A stretch of 64,000 nucleotides of DNA from Pseudidiomarina marina. Lineage in GTDB: Bacteria; Pseudomonadota; Gammaproteobacteria; Enterobacterales; Alteromonadaceae. Below the pieces are notes generated by a model that saw only the letters and a list, made by a program, of their open reading frames with translations, was not told where the DNA came from and made no database searches. Within the stretch, counting starts at the first letter, position 1. Each line of letters starts with the position of its first letter. Shown here one piece after another: positions 43,146 through 53,494 of this stretch. The DNA lies in NCBI RefSeq assembly GCF_003987045.1, contig NZ_PIPZ01000001.1:434001-498000 (forward strand), read 5' to 3'. A program made the position numbers and the translations under genes.

Positions 43146-44897
43146 ATGCGCTATTTGATGTTGTTCGCTGCGTTAGTCATTTCAGCGTGCAGTGATGTCT
43201 CACCATCCAAAGCAGATAAAACGACGGCTTTAGATCCTGAAGCTGCGACCGGTTTTGTGGAGAAGTCGGGGGTTCAGGCTACGCAACATATGGTTGCGGC
43301 TGCTACCCCAGCGGCTGCCCGTGCGGGTGAGGCTATTCTTTCTGCTGGCGGCACTGCGGTCGATGCGGCGGTGGCAGTGCAATCCATGCTAACGCTCACC
43401 GAGCCGCAATCGTCAGGGTTAGGTGGCGGTGGTTTTATATTGTATTGGGATGCTGAAGAACAGCAACTATACACCATTGATGCCCGCGAAACGGCACCGA
43501 TGACCGCGACACCAGAGCTGTTCCTTGATGCTCAAGGGCAACCGCCAAAGCAATTTATGGATGCAGTAACCGGTGGTCGTTCAGTAGGAACACCTGGCAT
43601 TCTTCGAGGGCTCGAATTGGCGCACCAGCGTTGGGGCAAGTTGGCGTGGTCTGAATTATTTTCTGAAACGATCGACAAAGCCGAGCAGGGCTTTGAAGTT
43701 GGCGAGCGTTTGGAAAAATTGCTTGAATTAGAACTAAGCCCAGGTTTACTGCGGATGTCACCTGGCAAAGAGTATTTTTATCCAAATGGTGAAGCTTTGC
43801 AGGCTGGAACAATCAAAAAGAATCCAGAATACGCTCGTACCCTGCGTCTCATTGCTGAGCAAGGCGCGGATGCTTTTTATCAAGGCGAAATTGCAGATGC
43901 CATTGTCGCGGCAGTGCAACACGCGCCGATAAATCCGGGCGTGTTACAGCAAAACGATTTAGCTAGTTATCAGGCGCTTATCCGTAAGCCAGTGTGTGCC
44001 GAATACCGTGTTTACGAAGTTTGTGGCATGGGTCCACCGAGTTCGGGTGGCATTACTGTATTGCAACTACTTGGTATTTTGGAGAATTTCCCTGTCAGTG
44101 AGTGGGCGGTAAATTCTGAAACAGCGATTCATCATTTTACTCAGGCATCACGTTTAGCGTTTGCTGATCGTAATCGTTATATCGCCGATAGTGATTTCGT
44201 GGATGTACCGGTGACTGAACTCTTGAATAAAAGTTATTTGAGCGAACGTGCACGTCTTATTCAAGACAGTGATATGGGACGCGCACAAGCGGGTGTGTTT
44301 ACGCAATATAGTTATGCCGACGATCAATCGCCCGAATTTCCGAATACCACTCATGTCAGCATTGTTGATGCCGAAGGTAACGTACTTTCGATGACATCAA
44401 GCATTGAAATGGGCTTTGGCTCCGGTGTTATGGCCGCAGGCTTTTTGCTCAATAATCAATTAACGGACTTTTCAATCATGCCAGAGGTTAATGGTGAGCC
44501 GGTCGCTAACCGTGTTGAACCAGGCAAGCGGCCGCGTAGCTCGATGTCGCCGATGATGGTATTTGATGCTAACGGTGCACCATTACATGCCGTTGGCTCA
44601 CCTGGTGGCGCACGTATCATAAATTACGTAGCACAAACGTTGGTTGCCTTATTAGATTGGAATCTTGATATGCAAGCTGCTATCGATTTGCCGCATGTAA
44701 CGAACTTAAATGGCGCAACAAGTTTAGAGAAAGGAACCGCCCTTGAAACACTTGCTGACGAATTGCGCCAGCGTGGTCACGAAGTGACGGTGCAAGATTT
44801 AAATAGCGGCTTGCACGGTATTAGCTTGCTTAGCGATGGCACCTTATATGGCGGTGCTGATCCGCGTCGTGAAGGTATTGCAGCAGGTAACCGATAG
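43146..44897 (+). CDS. ggt: Gamma-glutamyltransferase (lipoprotein)
   Basis: 583 residues of the Ntn-hydrolase gamma-glutamyltranspeptidase family, which cleaves glutathione and transfers its gamma-glutamyl group. The alpha subunit carries SSGLGGGGFILYWD and DARETAP; the autoprocessing Thr is in EFPNTTHVSIVDAEGNVLSMTSSIEMGFGSG; KRPRSSMSPMMVF and VGSPGGARI form the beta-subunit substrate site. Unusually for a soluble periplasmic enzyme, the start MRYLMLFAALVISACSD has a lipobox with Cys at residue 15, so it is probably membrane-anchored. The ATG at 43146 has AAGGA before it. Confidence 0.93.
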   Translation: MRYLMLFAALVISACSDVSPSKADKTTALDPEAATGFVEKSGVQATQHMVAAATPAAARAGEAILSAGGTAVDAAVAVQSMLTLTEPQSSGLGGGGFILYWDAEEQQLYTIDARETAPMTATPELFLDAQGQPPKQFMDAVTGGRSVGTPGILRGLELAHQRWGKLAWSELFSETIDKAEQGFEVGERLEKLLELELSPGLLRMSPGKEYFYPNGEALQAGTIKKNPEYARTLRLIAEQGADAFYQGEIADAIVAAVQHAPINPGVLQQNDLASYQALIRKPVCAEYRVYEVCGMGPPSSGGITVLQLLGILENFPVSEWAVNSETAIHHFTQASRLAFADRNRYIADSDFVDVPVTELLNKSYLSERARLIQDSDMGRAQAGVFTQYSYADDQSPEFPNTTHVSIVDAEGNVLSMTSSIEMGFGSGVMAAGFLLNNQLTDFSIMPEVNGEPVANRVEPGKRPRSSMSPMMVFDANGAPLHAVGSPGGARIINYVAQTLVALLDWNLDMQAAIDLPHVTNLNGATSLEKGTALETLADELRQRGHEVTVQDLNSGLHGISLLSDGTLYGGADPRREGIAAGNR

Positions 44898-44943
44898 AAC
44901 ATGGATTAAATCGGCGGCTAGATGACCTAGCGAGGTACTGTAC

Positions 44944-45387
44944 TCAGGTAACGTACTTAATCCAGTCGCCGTAACCACGCGCTTCCATTTCTTCAAGGGG
45001 AATAAACTCAACCGCTGCTGAATTGACGCAATGGCGAGTTCCGAGAGGCAAGGGACCATCGTCAAATACATGGCCGAGGTGAGAATCTGCATGAGCACTG
45101 CGGATTTCAGTACGAACCATACCGAATTTCAAATCTTGGTGCTCGGTAACAGCCTGCTCGTCGATGGTTTTTGTAAAACTTGGCCAACCGCAACTGGAAT
45201 CAAATTTATCCGCTGACGAATAGAGTGGCTCACCACTGACAACATCAACGTAGATACCACGACGTTTTTCATTCCAATAGGCGTTTTGAAAAGGTGGTTC
45301 AGTACCATCTTCTTGGGTGACGTAATACTGCATGTCAGTAAGACGTTGTTTCAACTCTTCAGCACTTGGCTTTTTAAAAGTCGCCAT
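44944..45387 (-). CDS. msrB: Peptide-methionine (R)-S-oxide reductase
   Basis: 147 residues. It repairs methionine-R-sulfoxide in proteins. The SelR domain is clear: [62 protein letters not shown] and the catalytic cysteine in [14 protein letters not shown]. The two zinc-binding CxxC pairs seen in E. coli MsrB are replaced (VDVVSGEP and RSAHADSH), so this is the zinc-free form; C in SSCGWPSF is the likely resolving cysteine. The ATG at 45387 is chosen; a TTG at 45393 abuts the hinT stop. Confidence 0.95.
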   Translation of the reverse strand: MATFKKPSAEELKQRLTDMQYYVTQEDGTEPPFQNAYWNEKRRGIYVDVVSGEPLYSSADKFDSSCGWPSFTKTIDEQAVTEHQDLKFGMVRTEIRSAHADSHLGHVFDDGPLPLGTRHCVNSAAVEFIPLEEMEARGYGDWIKYVT

Positions 45388-45393
45388 ACGCAA

Positions 45394-45765
45394 TTAACCA
45401 ACTTGCTTAGGACGATTGTTGGCAAACGGCGGCCAGCCCATGGTAACACCGGCAAGTAAGTGCAAGTGAATGTGGTAAACCGATTGACCACCATCCTCAT
45501 TGCAGTTCATGACAACGCGGTAACCGTCTTTCGCAAAGCCAAATTGCTGCGCTAATCGGGCTGCAACAATGTACAAGTGGCCGACTAATTCACGATCGTC
45601 TTCTTCAATATCGTTGATTGTAGCAATGCGTCGCTTTGGAATGATCAAAAGGTGTACCGGTGCCTGCGGATTGATATCCTTAAAGGCAAGACTCAGCTCG
45701 TCCTCATAGACAATTTCTGCTGGTATTTCTTTGGCAATAATTTTGTCAAAAATAGTTGTGCTCAT
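45394..45765 (-). CDS. hinT: HIT-family purine nucleoside phosphoramidase
   Basis: 123 residues (E. coli HinT 119). It hydrolyses adenosine phosphoramidates such as lysyl-AMP by-products. TIFDKIIAKEIPAEIVYEDE is the family start and the HIT triad is in YHIHLHLLAG. The ATG at 45765 (MSTTIFDKII) is six bases after AAGGTG; an earlier GTG would add three residues. It runs into msrB with a 6-base gap, so the two are likely co-transcribed. Confidence 0.95.
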   Translation of the reverse strand: MSTTIFDKIIAKEIPAEIVYEDELSLAFKDINPQAPVHLLIIPKRRIATINDIEEDDRELVGHLYIVAARLAQQFGFAKDGYRVVMNCNEDGGQSVYHIHLHLLAGVTMGWPPFANNRPKQVG

Positions 45766-45809
45766 GCCATTCACCTTTTGATTTTTTAATTAACCATACT
45801 CTAGCGAAA

Positions 45810-47000
45810 TCAACCGCGAAGTACCAATCCCTTCAAGTACAATGACTCAGGGAAGTTGGTTCGTACTGGGTGATCGGCGCCCTGAAACAGTCGTTCAATA
45901 ATATGCATCGGGCGCTTCGCATCAAGCGCCGCATCGGCAACAACTTTCTGGAATAACTCACCAGAGAGCAATCCTGAGCACGAGAATGTGAACAGGGTGC
46001 CACCGGGCTTCAAAATCATACAGGCGAGACGGTTAATATCTTTATAGCCACGACAAGCACGCATGAGGTTCGCCTTGCTATCAACAAATTTCGGCGGGTC
46101 AAGAACGATCACATCGAATCGTTCGCCACTTTGATGAAACTTACGGAGTGCTTCAAATACATCTTCTTGCAAATTCGTCAGCGTGTCATTTGAAAGCTGG
46201 TTGCGCGTATGATTTTGTACGGCTTGTTCAAGTGCCGGCGCTGATACATCAAGGTTGACGACTTCTGCGGCACCAGCCGCTGCAGCGTAGAGACCAAAAC
46301 CACCAGTGTAACTAAAAGCATTAAGAACGCGTTTGCCGGCAGCATACTTTTGAATTGCGGCACGGCTATCACGCTGGTCGAGGTAGTAACCGGTTTTATG
46401 ACCACCTTGAATATCGACACCGAGTTGCAAGCCGTGTTCCTCAATCCATAAGGTGGCCGGTGGTAGCTCGCCGTTGTCGCTATGCAAGAGTTGCACGAGC
46501 GGTTGCAAACCTTCCTTTTGGCGCACATCAACATCCGAACGCTCAAAGATACTGCACTCTGGAAAAAGGTCACGTAACGCCGCGACAATCGCGTCACGCC
46601 AGTAGTCAGCTCCGGTGCTGAGTAATTGACATACCAACCAGTTGTCGTATTTATCAATGGTAATGCCCGGCAATTGGTCTGCTTCGGCGGCAACTAATCG
46701 GTATGCATTACTTTGAATGTTGAGGCCGTCGCGAAGGGCTTTAGCCGCAGCAATGCGTTGTTTGAAAAAGTCCGCATTAATGGTGTCGTTTTGTTGAAAA
46801 CTCCAAACTCGAGCTCGGATTTGTGACTGGGGTGACCATGCTGCATAACCCAACCAGTCGCCGTCGGCGCTGTGTATCGAGACAGTTTCACCTGCCGCAG
46901 GGTTGCCCTTCACTCGGGCGATGGCGCCGCTGAATACCCAAGGGTGTAAACGACGCAATGATTTTTCTTTGCCTGCAAGCAGGTGAATAGTCGCCACCAT
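45810..47000 (-). CDS. rlmI: 23S rRNA m5C1962 methyltransferase
   Basis: 396 residues, the E. coli RlmI length. An N-terminal PUA domain (LLAGKEKSLRRLHPWVFSGAIARVKGNPAAGETVSIHSADG) is followed by the EEHL-type insert (IEEHGLQLGVDIQGGHKTGYYLDQR) and the SAM domain with VLNAFSYTGGFGLYAAAAGAAEVVNLD. The catalytic-cysteine region is VLDPPKF and TFSCSGLL. It is coupled to metG: the metG stop and its ATG share a base (TAATG). Confidence 0.95.
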   Translation of the reverse strand: MVATIHLLAGKEKSLRRLHPWVFSGAIARVKGNPAAGETVSIHSADGDWLGYAAWSPQSQIRARVWSFQQNDTINADFFKQRIAAAKALRDGLNIQSNAYRLVAAEADQLPGITIDKYDNWLVCQLLSTGADYWRDAIVAALRDLFPECSIFERSDVDVRQKEGLQPLVQLLHSDNGELPPATLWIEEHGLQLGVDIQGGHKTGYYLDQRDSRAAIQKYAAGKRVLNAFSYTGGFGLYAAAAGAAEVVNLDVSAPALEQAVQNHTRNQLSNDTLTNLQEDVFEALRKFHQSGERFDVIVLDPPKFVDSKANLMRACRGYKDINRLACMILKPGGTLFTFSCSGLLSGELFQKVVADAALDAKRPMHIIERLFQGADHPVRTNFPESLYLKGLVLRG

Positions 47001-49033
47001 TATTTCACACGCATCCCAGGTTTCGCACCATCATGCGGGTTAAGAATAAACAACTCTTCGCCACCAGGGCCCGCAGCTAATACCATGCCCTCTGACATAC
47101 CAAAGCGCATTTTGCGTGGCGCTAAGTTAGCTACCATAACGGTGTGCTGACCGATGAGCTTTTCAGGTGCATAAGCCGACTTAATACCCGCAAATACTTG
47201 GCGTGTTTCGCCACCTAAATCGAGCGTTAACTTCAGCAGTTTATCAGCGCCTTCCACGTGTTCTGCGTTGGCGATAAGGGCAACACGCAAATCAACCTTA
47301 GCGAAATCGTCATAGTTAATTTCTGCACTAATCGGATCGCGTTCTAACTCGCCATTGCTAGTTGGCGCAGCGGCAGCCGCTTCATTTTGTGCTTTTGAAT
47401 CTTCAATCATGGCTTCAACTTTTTCCATTTCAATACGTTGTAATAGGGCTTTGAATGGGCTAATTGCGTGATCTTTTAAAATCACCTGATGGCTGTCCCA
47501 GTTAAATTCGTCGTTTAAGAATGCTTGAACTCGCTCCGCCAGCGCTGGCACCACCGGTGTTAAGTAAATCATTAATAAGCGGAACAAATTAATTCCGATA
47601 GAGCAAATTTCGTGTACTTCGTCTGCTTTGGCTGGGTCTTTAATTAATTGCCATGGCTCTTTTTCAGCAATGTAGAAGTTTGCTTTATCAGCCAGCGTCA
47701 TAATATCGCGCATTGCTTTAGAAAATTCGCGTTTCTCATACGCTTGAGCGATGCTTTCAGCCGCTGCTTGGAATTCATCCAGCAGGCTAGTATCGCTGAT
47801 GGTTGCGGCCAGTTTACCGTCGAATTTTTTACTAATAAAACCAGCACAACGGCTCGCGATGTTGACGACTTTACCAACTAAGTCAGCGTTCACGCGTTGG
47901 GCAAAGTCGGTGAGATTCAAATCTAAATCGTCAATCCGATTAGTCAGCTTCGCCGCGAAGTAATAGCGCAGGTAATCCGGATCTAAATGATCTAAATAGG
48001 TACGCGCCATGACGAAGGTGCCTTTGGACTTCGACATTTTCGTGCCGTTTACGGTAATAAAACCGTGCGCCCAGACGTTCGTTGGTTGACGGAAATTTGC
48101 ACCTTTGAGCATGGATGGCCAAAATAGGCTGTGGAAATAGATAATATCTTTACCAATAAAGTGATAAAGCTCAGCATCGCTGCCAACTTGCCAGTACGTG
48201 TCAAAATCAGCTTTGCCTGTGGTATTACAATAATGTTTGAAACTACCCATGTAGCCAATTGGTGCGTCAAGCCAAACGTAAAAATACTTGCCCGGCGCAT
48301 CTGGAATCTCAAAACCAAAGTAGGGCGCATCGCGACTGATGTCCCACATCTGTAGGCCTGACTCGAACCACTCGTTGAGCTTATTTGCCATCTCATCCTG
48401 AAGGGAACCTGAGCGGGTCCATTCTTTGAGCATGTTCTCAAAGGCAGGTAAATCGAAGAAGTAGTGTTCAGACTGACGTAACTCAGGTGTTGCGCCTGAT
48501 ACTGCCGACTTCGGATTTTTTAACTCTGTTGGCGCGTAGGTAGCGCCACAAACGTCGCAGTTATCACCGTATTGATCGGTGGCACCACATTTTGGACAGT
48601 CACCTTTAACAAAACGGTCAGGCAAAAACATTTGCTTCTGCGGGTCATAAAGCTGCTCAATGGTCTTGGTTTTAATGTAACCATTGTCACGTAAACGCGT
48701 GTAAATTAATTCGGCAAGTTCACGGTTCTCGTCACTGTGCGTTGAATGATAATGATCAAACGCCACATGAAAGTCTGCAAAATCTGCTTGGTGTGCCGCG
48801 TTCATTTCCGCAATCATCTGCTCTGGCTCAATACCAAGTTGCTGAGCTTTTAGCATAATCGGGGTACCGTGTGCGTCATCAGCACAAACATAGTGGCATT
48901 CGTGACCACGGAGTTTTTGAAAACGAACCCAAATGTCGGCTTGGATGTAGCCCAACATGTGCCCAATGTGGATAGGCCCATTAGCATAAGGCAATGCGTT
49001 GGTGACCAGAATTTTGCGAGTAGCTGTCGGCAT
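47000..49033 (-). CDS. metG: Methionyl-tRNA synthetase
   Basis: 677 residues, equal to E. coli MetG. HIGH-type motif is [18 protein letters not shown], the zinc knuckle is [21 protein letters not shown], and KMSKS is in [11 protein letters not shown]. The C-terminal tRNA-binding EMAPII-like domain ([46 protein letters not shown]) is intact. The ATG at 49033 matches the E. coli start; another at 49045 would add METF. It is divergent from apbC, the conserved metG-apbC arrangement. Confidence 0.97.
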   Translation of the reverse strand: MPTATRKILVTNALPYANGPIHIGHMLGYIQADIWVRFQKLRGHECHYVCADDAHGTPIMLKAQQLGIEPEQMIAEMNAAHQADFADFHVAFDHYHSTHSDENRELAELIYTRLRDNGYIKTKTIEQLYDPQKQMFLPDRFVKGDCPKCGATDQYGDNCDVCGATYAPTELKNPKSAVSGATPELRQSEHYFFDLPAFENMLKEWTRSGSLQDEMANKLNEWFESGLQMWDISRDAPYFGFEIPDAPGKYFYVWLDAPIGYMGSFKHYCNTTGKADFDTYWQVGSDAELYHFIGKDIIYFHSLFWPSMLKGANFRQPTNVWAHGFITVNGTKMSKSKGTFVMARTYLDHLDPDYLRYYFAAKLTNRIDDLDLNLTDFAQRVNADLVGKVVNIASRCAGFISKKFDGKLAATISDTSLLDEFQAAAESIAQAYEKREFSKAMRDIMTLADKANFYIAEKEPWQLIKDPAKADEVHEICSIGINLFRLLMIYLTPVVPALAERVQAFLNDEFNWDSHQVILKDHAISPFKALLQRIEMEKVEAMIEDSKAQNEAAAAAPTSNGELERDPISAEINYDDFAKVDLRVALIANAEHVEGADKLLKLTLDLGGETRQVFAGIKSAYAPEKLIGQHTVMVANLAPRKMRFGMSEGMVLAAGPGGEELFILNPHDGAKPGMRVK

Positions 49034-49149
49034 GAATGTTTCCATTAATTCTGCGTTACTGAAAGGCTAGAAGTGTACCTGAATCAGCGCTGGCAATCCA
49101 GCCGAACTCACCGTATCATGCGGGTTCATGCCAGTTGTGGGAGAACTAA

Positions 49150-50214
49150 ATGTTTGGTCGTTTTAAAAAATCAAAGAGTCATGGAACCGCATCATCCCAA
49201 CCGCAACTTAGTCAGATGCTCGCACAAGTCAAACTTCCTCATTGGTCGCGTACCATTCCCGAAAATTGGGTGACAATTGACGGACAAAACGCACTGTTAA
49301 CCGTACCGTTTGCCGCGGATGAGCGAATTCTCGAGCCGCTCAAACAGCATTCAGAATTAGGGCAGTTCAAGTGGACGTTAAAACGGATTATTGCCAAGTT
49401 ACCGAATTCACAACCAGAATTACCGATGACTTTTGGCAATGTGATTGTCGTATCATCAGGTAAAGGCGGTGTTGGTAAATCCTCGGTTAGTGTTCAATTG
49501 GCGCTGGCATTGCACCAACTTGGTGCAAACGTTGGTATCTTAGATGCTGATGTGTATGGTCCATCGTTACCAACCATGCTCGGTGGCCAAGAAGAAAAAC
49601 TCGAGATTAACGCCCAACAAAAAATGATCCCGCATCAGCGGCATGGTATTTGGGTGAGTTCACTTGGTTATTTAACCGATACTAAAGATGCCGCAATTTG
49701 GCGTGGTCCAATGGCTAGTGCCGCGTTACAGCAGTTATTTCGCGATACCAAGTGGCCAAGACTAGACTACTTGATTGTGGATATGCCGCCGGGTACCGGC
49801 GATATCCAGCTCACCTTTGCGCAGAAATTACCAATCACCGGTGCCGTGATTGTGACAACGCCGCAAACCGTGGCATTAGCAGATGCCGAAAAGGGCATTA
49901 CGATGTTTCGCAAAGTTGGCGTGCCGATTACCGGTTTGATTGAAAATATGAGTTATTACCAGTGTAGCCAATGCGGTCATCGCGATGCTATCTTTGGAAC
50001 CGAAGGTGGCGCAAAAGTGGCGCAACGCGAGCAAGTACCGCTGTTGGGGCAGTGGCCGCTTGATGCTCGGATACGCTCGGGATTGGACGAAGGCAAGCCG
50101 TTAGTTGCCGAACAACCTGAGCACGAACTTAGCTTAATGATGAAGGACAGTGCTGCGCAGCTCGCTGCAGAGCTTTATCAGCAAGCCCAGACCAAGCCAG
50201 GTCGCACACAATAA
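49150..50214 (+). CDS. apbC: Iron-sulfur cluster carrier protein (Mrp/ApbC)
   Basis: 354 residues of the Mrp/NBP35 ATPase family, which carries Fe-S clusters to target proteins. The deviant Walker A GKGGVGKS is at residues 104-111, the switch regions are [13 protein letters not shown] and [15 protein letters not shown], and the cluster-binding CxxC is in [13 protein letters not shown]. Residues 1-90 replace the usual DUF59 domain with a divergent, weakly similar version. It starts 117 bases from metG on the opposite strand and is followed 22 bases later by dcd. Confidence 0.95.
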   Translation: MFGRFKKSKSHGTASSQPQLSQMLAQVKLPHWSRTIPENWVTIDGQNALLTVPFAADERILEPLKQHSELGQFKWTLKRIIAKLPNSQPELPMTFGNVIVVSSGKGGVGKSSVSVQLALALHQLGANVGILDADVYGPSLPTMLGGQEEKLEINAQQKMIPHQRHGIWVSSLGYLTDTKDAAIWRGPMASAALQQLFRDTKWPRLDYLIVDMPPGTGDIQLTFAQKLPITGAVIVTTPQTVALADAEKGITMFRKVGVPITGLIENMSYYQCSQCGHRDAIFGTEGGAKVAQREQVPLLGQWPLDARIRSGLDEGKPLVAEQPEHELSLMMKDSAAQLAAELYQQAQTKPGRTQ

Positions 50215-50236
50215 TAATGATGAGGACTTTCTTCGG

Positions 50237-50827
50237 ATGCGTTTAACTGATGGACAAATTGAGCAATATCTCGATGATGGCCGCATTGTGCTTGATCCGC
50301 GCCCGGTGCCTGAAGATATCAGCGGCGTGACGGTTGATATTCATTTAGGTAACGAATTTCGAGTGTTACAAGACCATGCCGCACCATTTATTGATATTAG
50401 TGGACCGCGCGACGAAATAGACCGAGCAATCAAGTCAGTGATGAGTGAGGCGATTGTGTTAACGCCCGATCAAGCATTCTTTATTCATCCAGGCGAATTT
50501 GCATTAGCGGTAACTCACGAATCGGTAACGCTGCCGGCGAATATGGTGGGTTGGCTCGATGGTCGCTCGTCATTAGCGCGCTTGGGTTTAATGGTACACG
50601 TAACTGCACATCGAATTGACCCAGGTTGGTCAGGGCAGGTGGTGCTTGAATTCTTTAATAGCGGAAAGTTACCGCTAGCGCTAAGACCATTGATGAAAAT
50701 TGGTGCGCTAAGTTTTGAGTTGCTCGAGGAAGATTGTTTGCGCCCTTACAGTAGTCGTAAAGACGCAAAATATAAAGATCAACGCGGCGCCGTTGCATCG
50801 CGCATTGGCGCCGATAAAAACGCTTAA
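50237..50827 (+). CDS. dcd: dCTP deaminase
   Basis: 196 residues (E. coli 193). It converts dCTP to dUTP, the main source of dUMP for thymidylate in enterics. [22 protein letters not shown], the nucleotide-binding [37 protein letters not shown] and the trimer-forming [13 protein letters not shown] are diagnostic. The ATG at 50237 gives the family start MRLTDGQ; longer readings overlap apbC. Its stop abuts the stop of the M14 peptidase gene with no gap. Confidence 0.96.
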   Translation: MRLTDGQIEQYLDDGRIVLDPRPVPEDISGVTVDIHLGNEFRVLQDHAAPFIDISGPRDEIDRAIKSVMSEAIVLTPDQAFFIHPGEFALAVTHESVTLPANMVGWLDGRSSLARLGLMVHVTAHRIDPGWSGQVVLEFFNSGKLPLALRPLMKIGALSFELLEEDCLRPYSSRKDAKYKDQRGAVASRIGADKNA

Positions 50828-53485
50828 TTAACGTAGTGGTGTCGCGTGCGCGGCACCACCGAAAATCGCGTTTAATAACAACACATTCAAACCATCAAGA
50901 TAAGCACGGTAAGTCGGCTCTTGGGTAAAGCTAATCACCATACCTTTCTGACGCGGTTGCCACATTAAATACGGCTTATATTGCAATTGCTTTTGGTTCT
51001 CAGCCCACAAGTAACCGCTTGCTAATACATCTTCAGAATAACTGACAATGTTGCGACCATTTTCAATACTCAGCGGACGGTAAATTTGGTTACCGACGGT
51101 GATGCTGACTAAGTTTGGTTTGACGCCAGCGCTTAACCAATGCTCTTGATCGACATCGAGGTTCGTTAGAACACCTGAGGTCCAGTAAGGATCGGCCGAA
51201 TCAGGCGTAATGTAGTGCATCAATTGCGCTTTTGATTCAAGAACCATGCCGTCAACGCGCTTTTCTTTACCGTGACCTTTTGGATCGTCAGTAATAACTC
51301 GTTCTAACGCGCTACTTAGTAATTCGGAATCAACCGCCCACTGAGTTGAATTACCTAAGGTAATCAACACGCCACCGCGCTCGACCCAATTGGTAAGATT
51401 GGCTTTGCCAGCATCGCCTAAGCTGTTGGCAAGATTGCCGTATACCGCAGGAATAATCAGCACTTGGTAATGTGATAAGTCGGCACGCGCCATGTTTTCT
51501 GCACGCATTGCCGTTACTGGATAGCCAAACTGTTGCTCAAGAACAAAACGTGTATGGCCAGCGTTTAGGCTCGATACTGGTTCATCCCATAGCATTAAAA
51601 CGTTCGGTGCATGGATACGTTTGGTGTTATTTGAACCAAAGCTTGGTCCTTCGGTTACCCAACTGCTATCAACACCATAAACGGTTGCGCCAGTTGCTTC
51701 AGCGAGGTGTTCTACTGCGGCATGAATATCTGGGTTCTCCGCAGTTGTCAAAATTAAACTACCCGCTGGATAGGTGGTGCCATTCTTGTGCTTAAATGCC
51801 ATATCTGCACGCTTAACCGTATAACCAGCTTGCACCGCAGTGGTGAGGAAGCGACCTGCGTTCATGTCACCCCAAGGCACAATGAATGCAACTTTAGCGT
51901 CTTTATTGACGACTTTACCAGGCTTAATTAAGTCACGTGAGGCAACTTGGCTATCCGCATTTGGTACGCGGTTACAGGTTTGATAATCCACGTTGAACAT
52001 CAATGGTAATGACCATGCGGTGACGTCGTAGATTTCGTCCGGTAAGTTATTGGCACGACGACGTTCTTGTTCTTCTAAAAAGTCGTCGTCCATAGCGATG
52101 CTTTTATCCAGCATAGTACGCACCATGTAATGTGCGGGCTGCGCTGAATCGACCCAGAAACTGCCAGCTGGATAGTTGACGCCACATACACTAAAACTTT
52201 CTTGTGCTTGCTGTACTTCCACGCCGTGACGGGTTAATAAGCCCGCTAACTTTTGCGCTGCAGCAGCATCATCTTTGCCGGAGAACAGGTAGGTACGTTG
52301 TTTGCTGTCCTTACCAATTTCAATGCCTTGTTTGCGGTAGTTCCAGAAGTTAGCAAGTAGCTTCTCACGCTGTTGCGAAACACTTTCAATCGTCGACATT
52401 GAGGCCACGAAGTGACGTTGAACACCGTCACCGTAGGTAAGAATCTCGCCATCTTTGGTACGGAATACGTGACCACGGGCTGATGCCATTTCATAGGTCA
52501 TCGAAATAGAACCATGATAAAGCGGCCAACTGGCGCCGTAACCTGGATAGAACGCATCAAAAATTTCGCGGGTGAAGTAATCATAGCCGCGCTCATCGAA
52601 CCAACGACCATTGTTTTCGCCAATTGCCCAAAGCGTTTCACGCTGTTTTGGGGTGATTAGCGGATTATATGGATCAGCTTCTGGTGTGAAGTAATAACTG
52701 GTATCACCGCCCATTTCGTGCAAGTCAACAAATACTAATGGCATATTTTCGAGCAGGGCATCAACCTGACCAGCAATTTCCGGTTGCGTTAAAGCTAACC
52801 AATCGCGGTTCAAGTCGAATAGATAGTGGTTTGAACGACCGCTTGGCCAAGGCTCATTATGCTCAGCAGAGTTACGGTCGGCACTATGTTGAATACCGGT
52901 GGTCATGTAATAGCGCGCAACAAAGCGTGCGCGACCATCAGGGTTTTGCATTGGGTCAATAAACACCAAGGTGTTATCAAGGTAGCTTTTGGTCTTGGTA
53001 TCGGTAGCTGCCAATAAATGATACGCCGTTAGCATGGCCGCTTCAGGCGAAGAAATTTCATTTCCGTGTACGCCATAAGAGAGCCAAACACTGGCTGGTA
53101 GTGACTTAATCAATTGCTGTGCTTCTGAAGCACTTGTTTTATTTGCATTGCTGAGTTTCTGAATACCTTGTTGGTACTGTTCAAAGCCTTGCATGTTCTT
53201 GGCACTTGAAAGCACGACGAAAAATAAATCGCGACCTTCCCACGTTTTGCCGTAATTAATCAGTTTGACCTGACTTGGGTATTTCTCGGCGATTTGTTCA
53301 AAATAACTTTGAATAGCATCAGGGCTACTGATGCGAGATCCAGCCGGATAGCCGAGCAATTCGTCAAGAGTTGGTACCGCCGGATCATAATTTACATCCA
53401 AACCGAGCTCTTGTGCGTTAGCAGTGGTCGTCAACTGTAACGCCGCGGCAATGCAAGATACCGCTAAAAGTTTTTTAAAACGCAT
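50828..53485 (-). CDS. Secreted M14 family zinc carboxypeptidase with GATase-like C-terminal domain
   Basis: 885 residues with a signal peptide (MRFKKLLAVSCIAAALQLTTTANA). The M14 zinc site is HGNE in SYGVHGNEISSPEA plus the third ligand in VFVDLHEMGGDTSYYF; the catalytic Glu is probably in MTYEMASARG. Residues about 420-700 form an unassigned middle part, and the region LMLWDEPVSSLNAGHTRFVLEQQFGYPVTAMRAENMARADLSHYQVLIIPAVYG resembles a type 1 glutamine-amidotransferase fold, as seen in large M14 proteins of marine bacteria. It digests external peptides or peptidoglycan (unknown). Its start lies 9 bases after the yvcK stop. Confidence 0.9.
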   Translation of the reverse strand: MRFKKLLAVSCIAAALQLTTTANAQELGLDVNYDPAVPTLDELLGYPAGSRISSPDAIQSYFEQIAEKYPSQVKLINYGKTWEGRDLFFVVLSSAKNMQGFEQYQQGIQKLSNANKTSASEAQQLIKSLPASVWLSYGVHGNEISSPEAAMLTAYHLLAATDTKTKSYLDNTLVFIDPMQNPDGRARFVARYYMTTGIQHSADRNSAEHNEPWPSGRSNHYLFDLNRDWLALTQPEIAGQVDALLENMPLVFVDLHEMGGDTSYYFTPEADPYNPLITPKQRETLWAIGENNGRWFDERGYDYFTREIFDAFYPGYGASWPLYHGSISMTYEMASARGHVFRTKDGEILTYGDGVQRHFVASMSTIESVSQQREKLLANFWNYRKQGIEIGKDSKQRTYLFSGKDDAAAAQKLAGLLTRHGVEVQQAQESFSVCGVNYPAGSFWVDSAQPAHYMVRTMLDKSIAMDDDFLEEQERRRANNLPDEIYDVTAWSLPLMFNVDYQTCNRVPNADSQVASRDLIKPGKVVNKDAKVAFIVPWGDMNAGRFLTTAVQAGYTVKRADMAFKHKNGTTYPAGSLILTTAENPDIHAAVEHLAEATGATVYGVDSSWVTEGPSFGSNNTKRIHAPNVLMLWDEPVSSLNAGHTRFVLEQQFGYPVTAMRAENMARADLSHYQVLIIPAVYGNLANSLGDAGKANLTNWVERGGVLITLGNSTQWAVDSELLSSALERVITDDPKGHGKEKRVDGMVLESKAQLMHYITPDSADPYWTSGVLTNLDVDQEHWLSAGVKPNLVSITVGNQIYRPLSIENGRNIVSYSEDVLASGYLWAENQKQLQYKPYLMWQPRQKGMVISFTQEPTYRAYLDGLNVLLLNAIFGGAAHATPLR

Positions 53486-53494
53486 GGTTATTCC

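Noticed and set aside
44915-44935. Hairpin GCTAG…CTAGC between ggt and msrB as a terminator
   Set aside because: The stem is only 5 bp and no T-tract follows on either strand.
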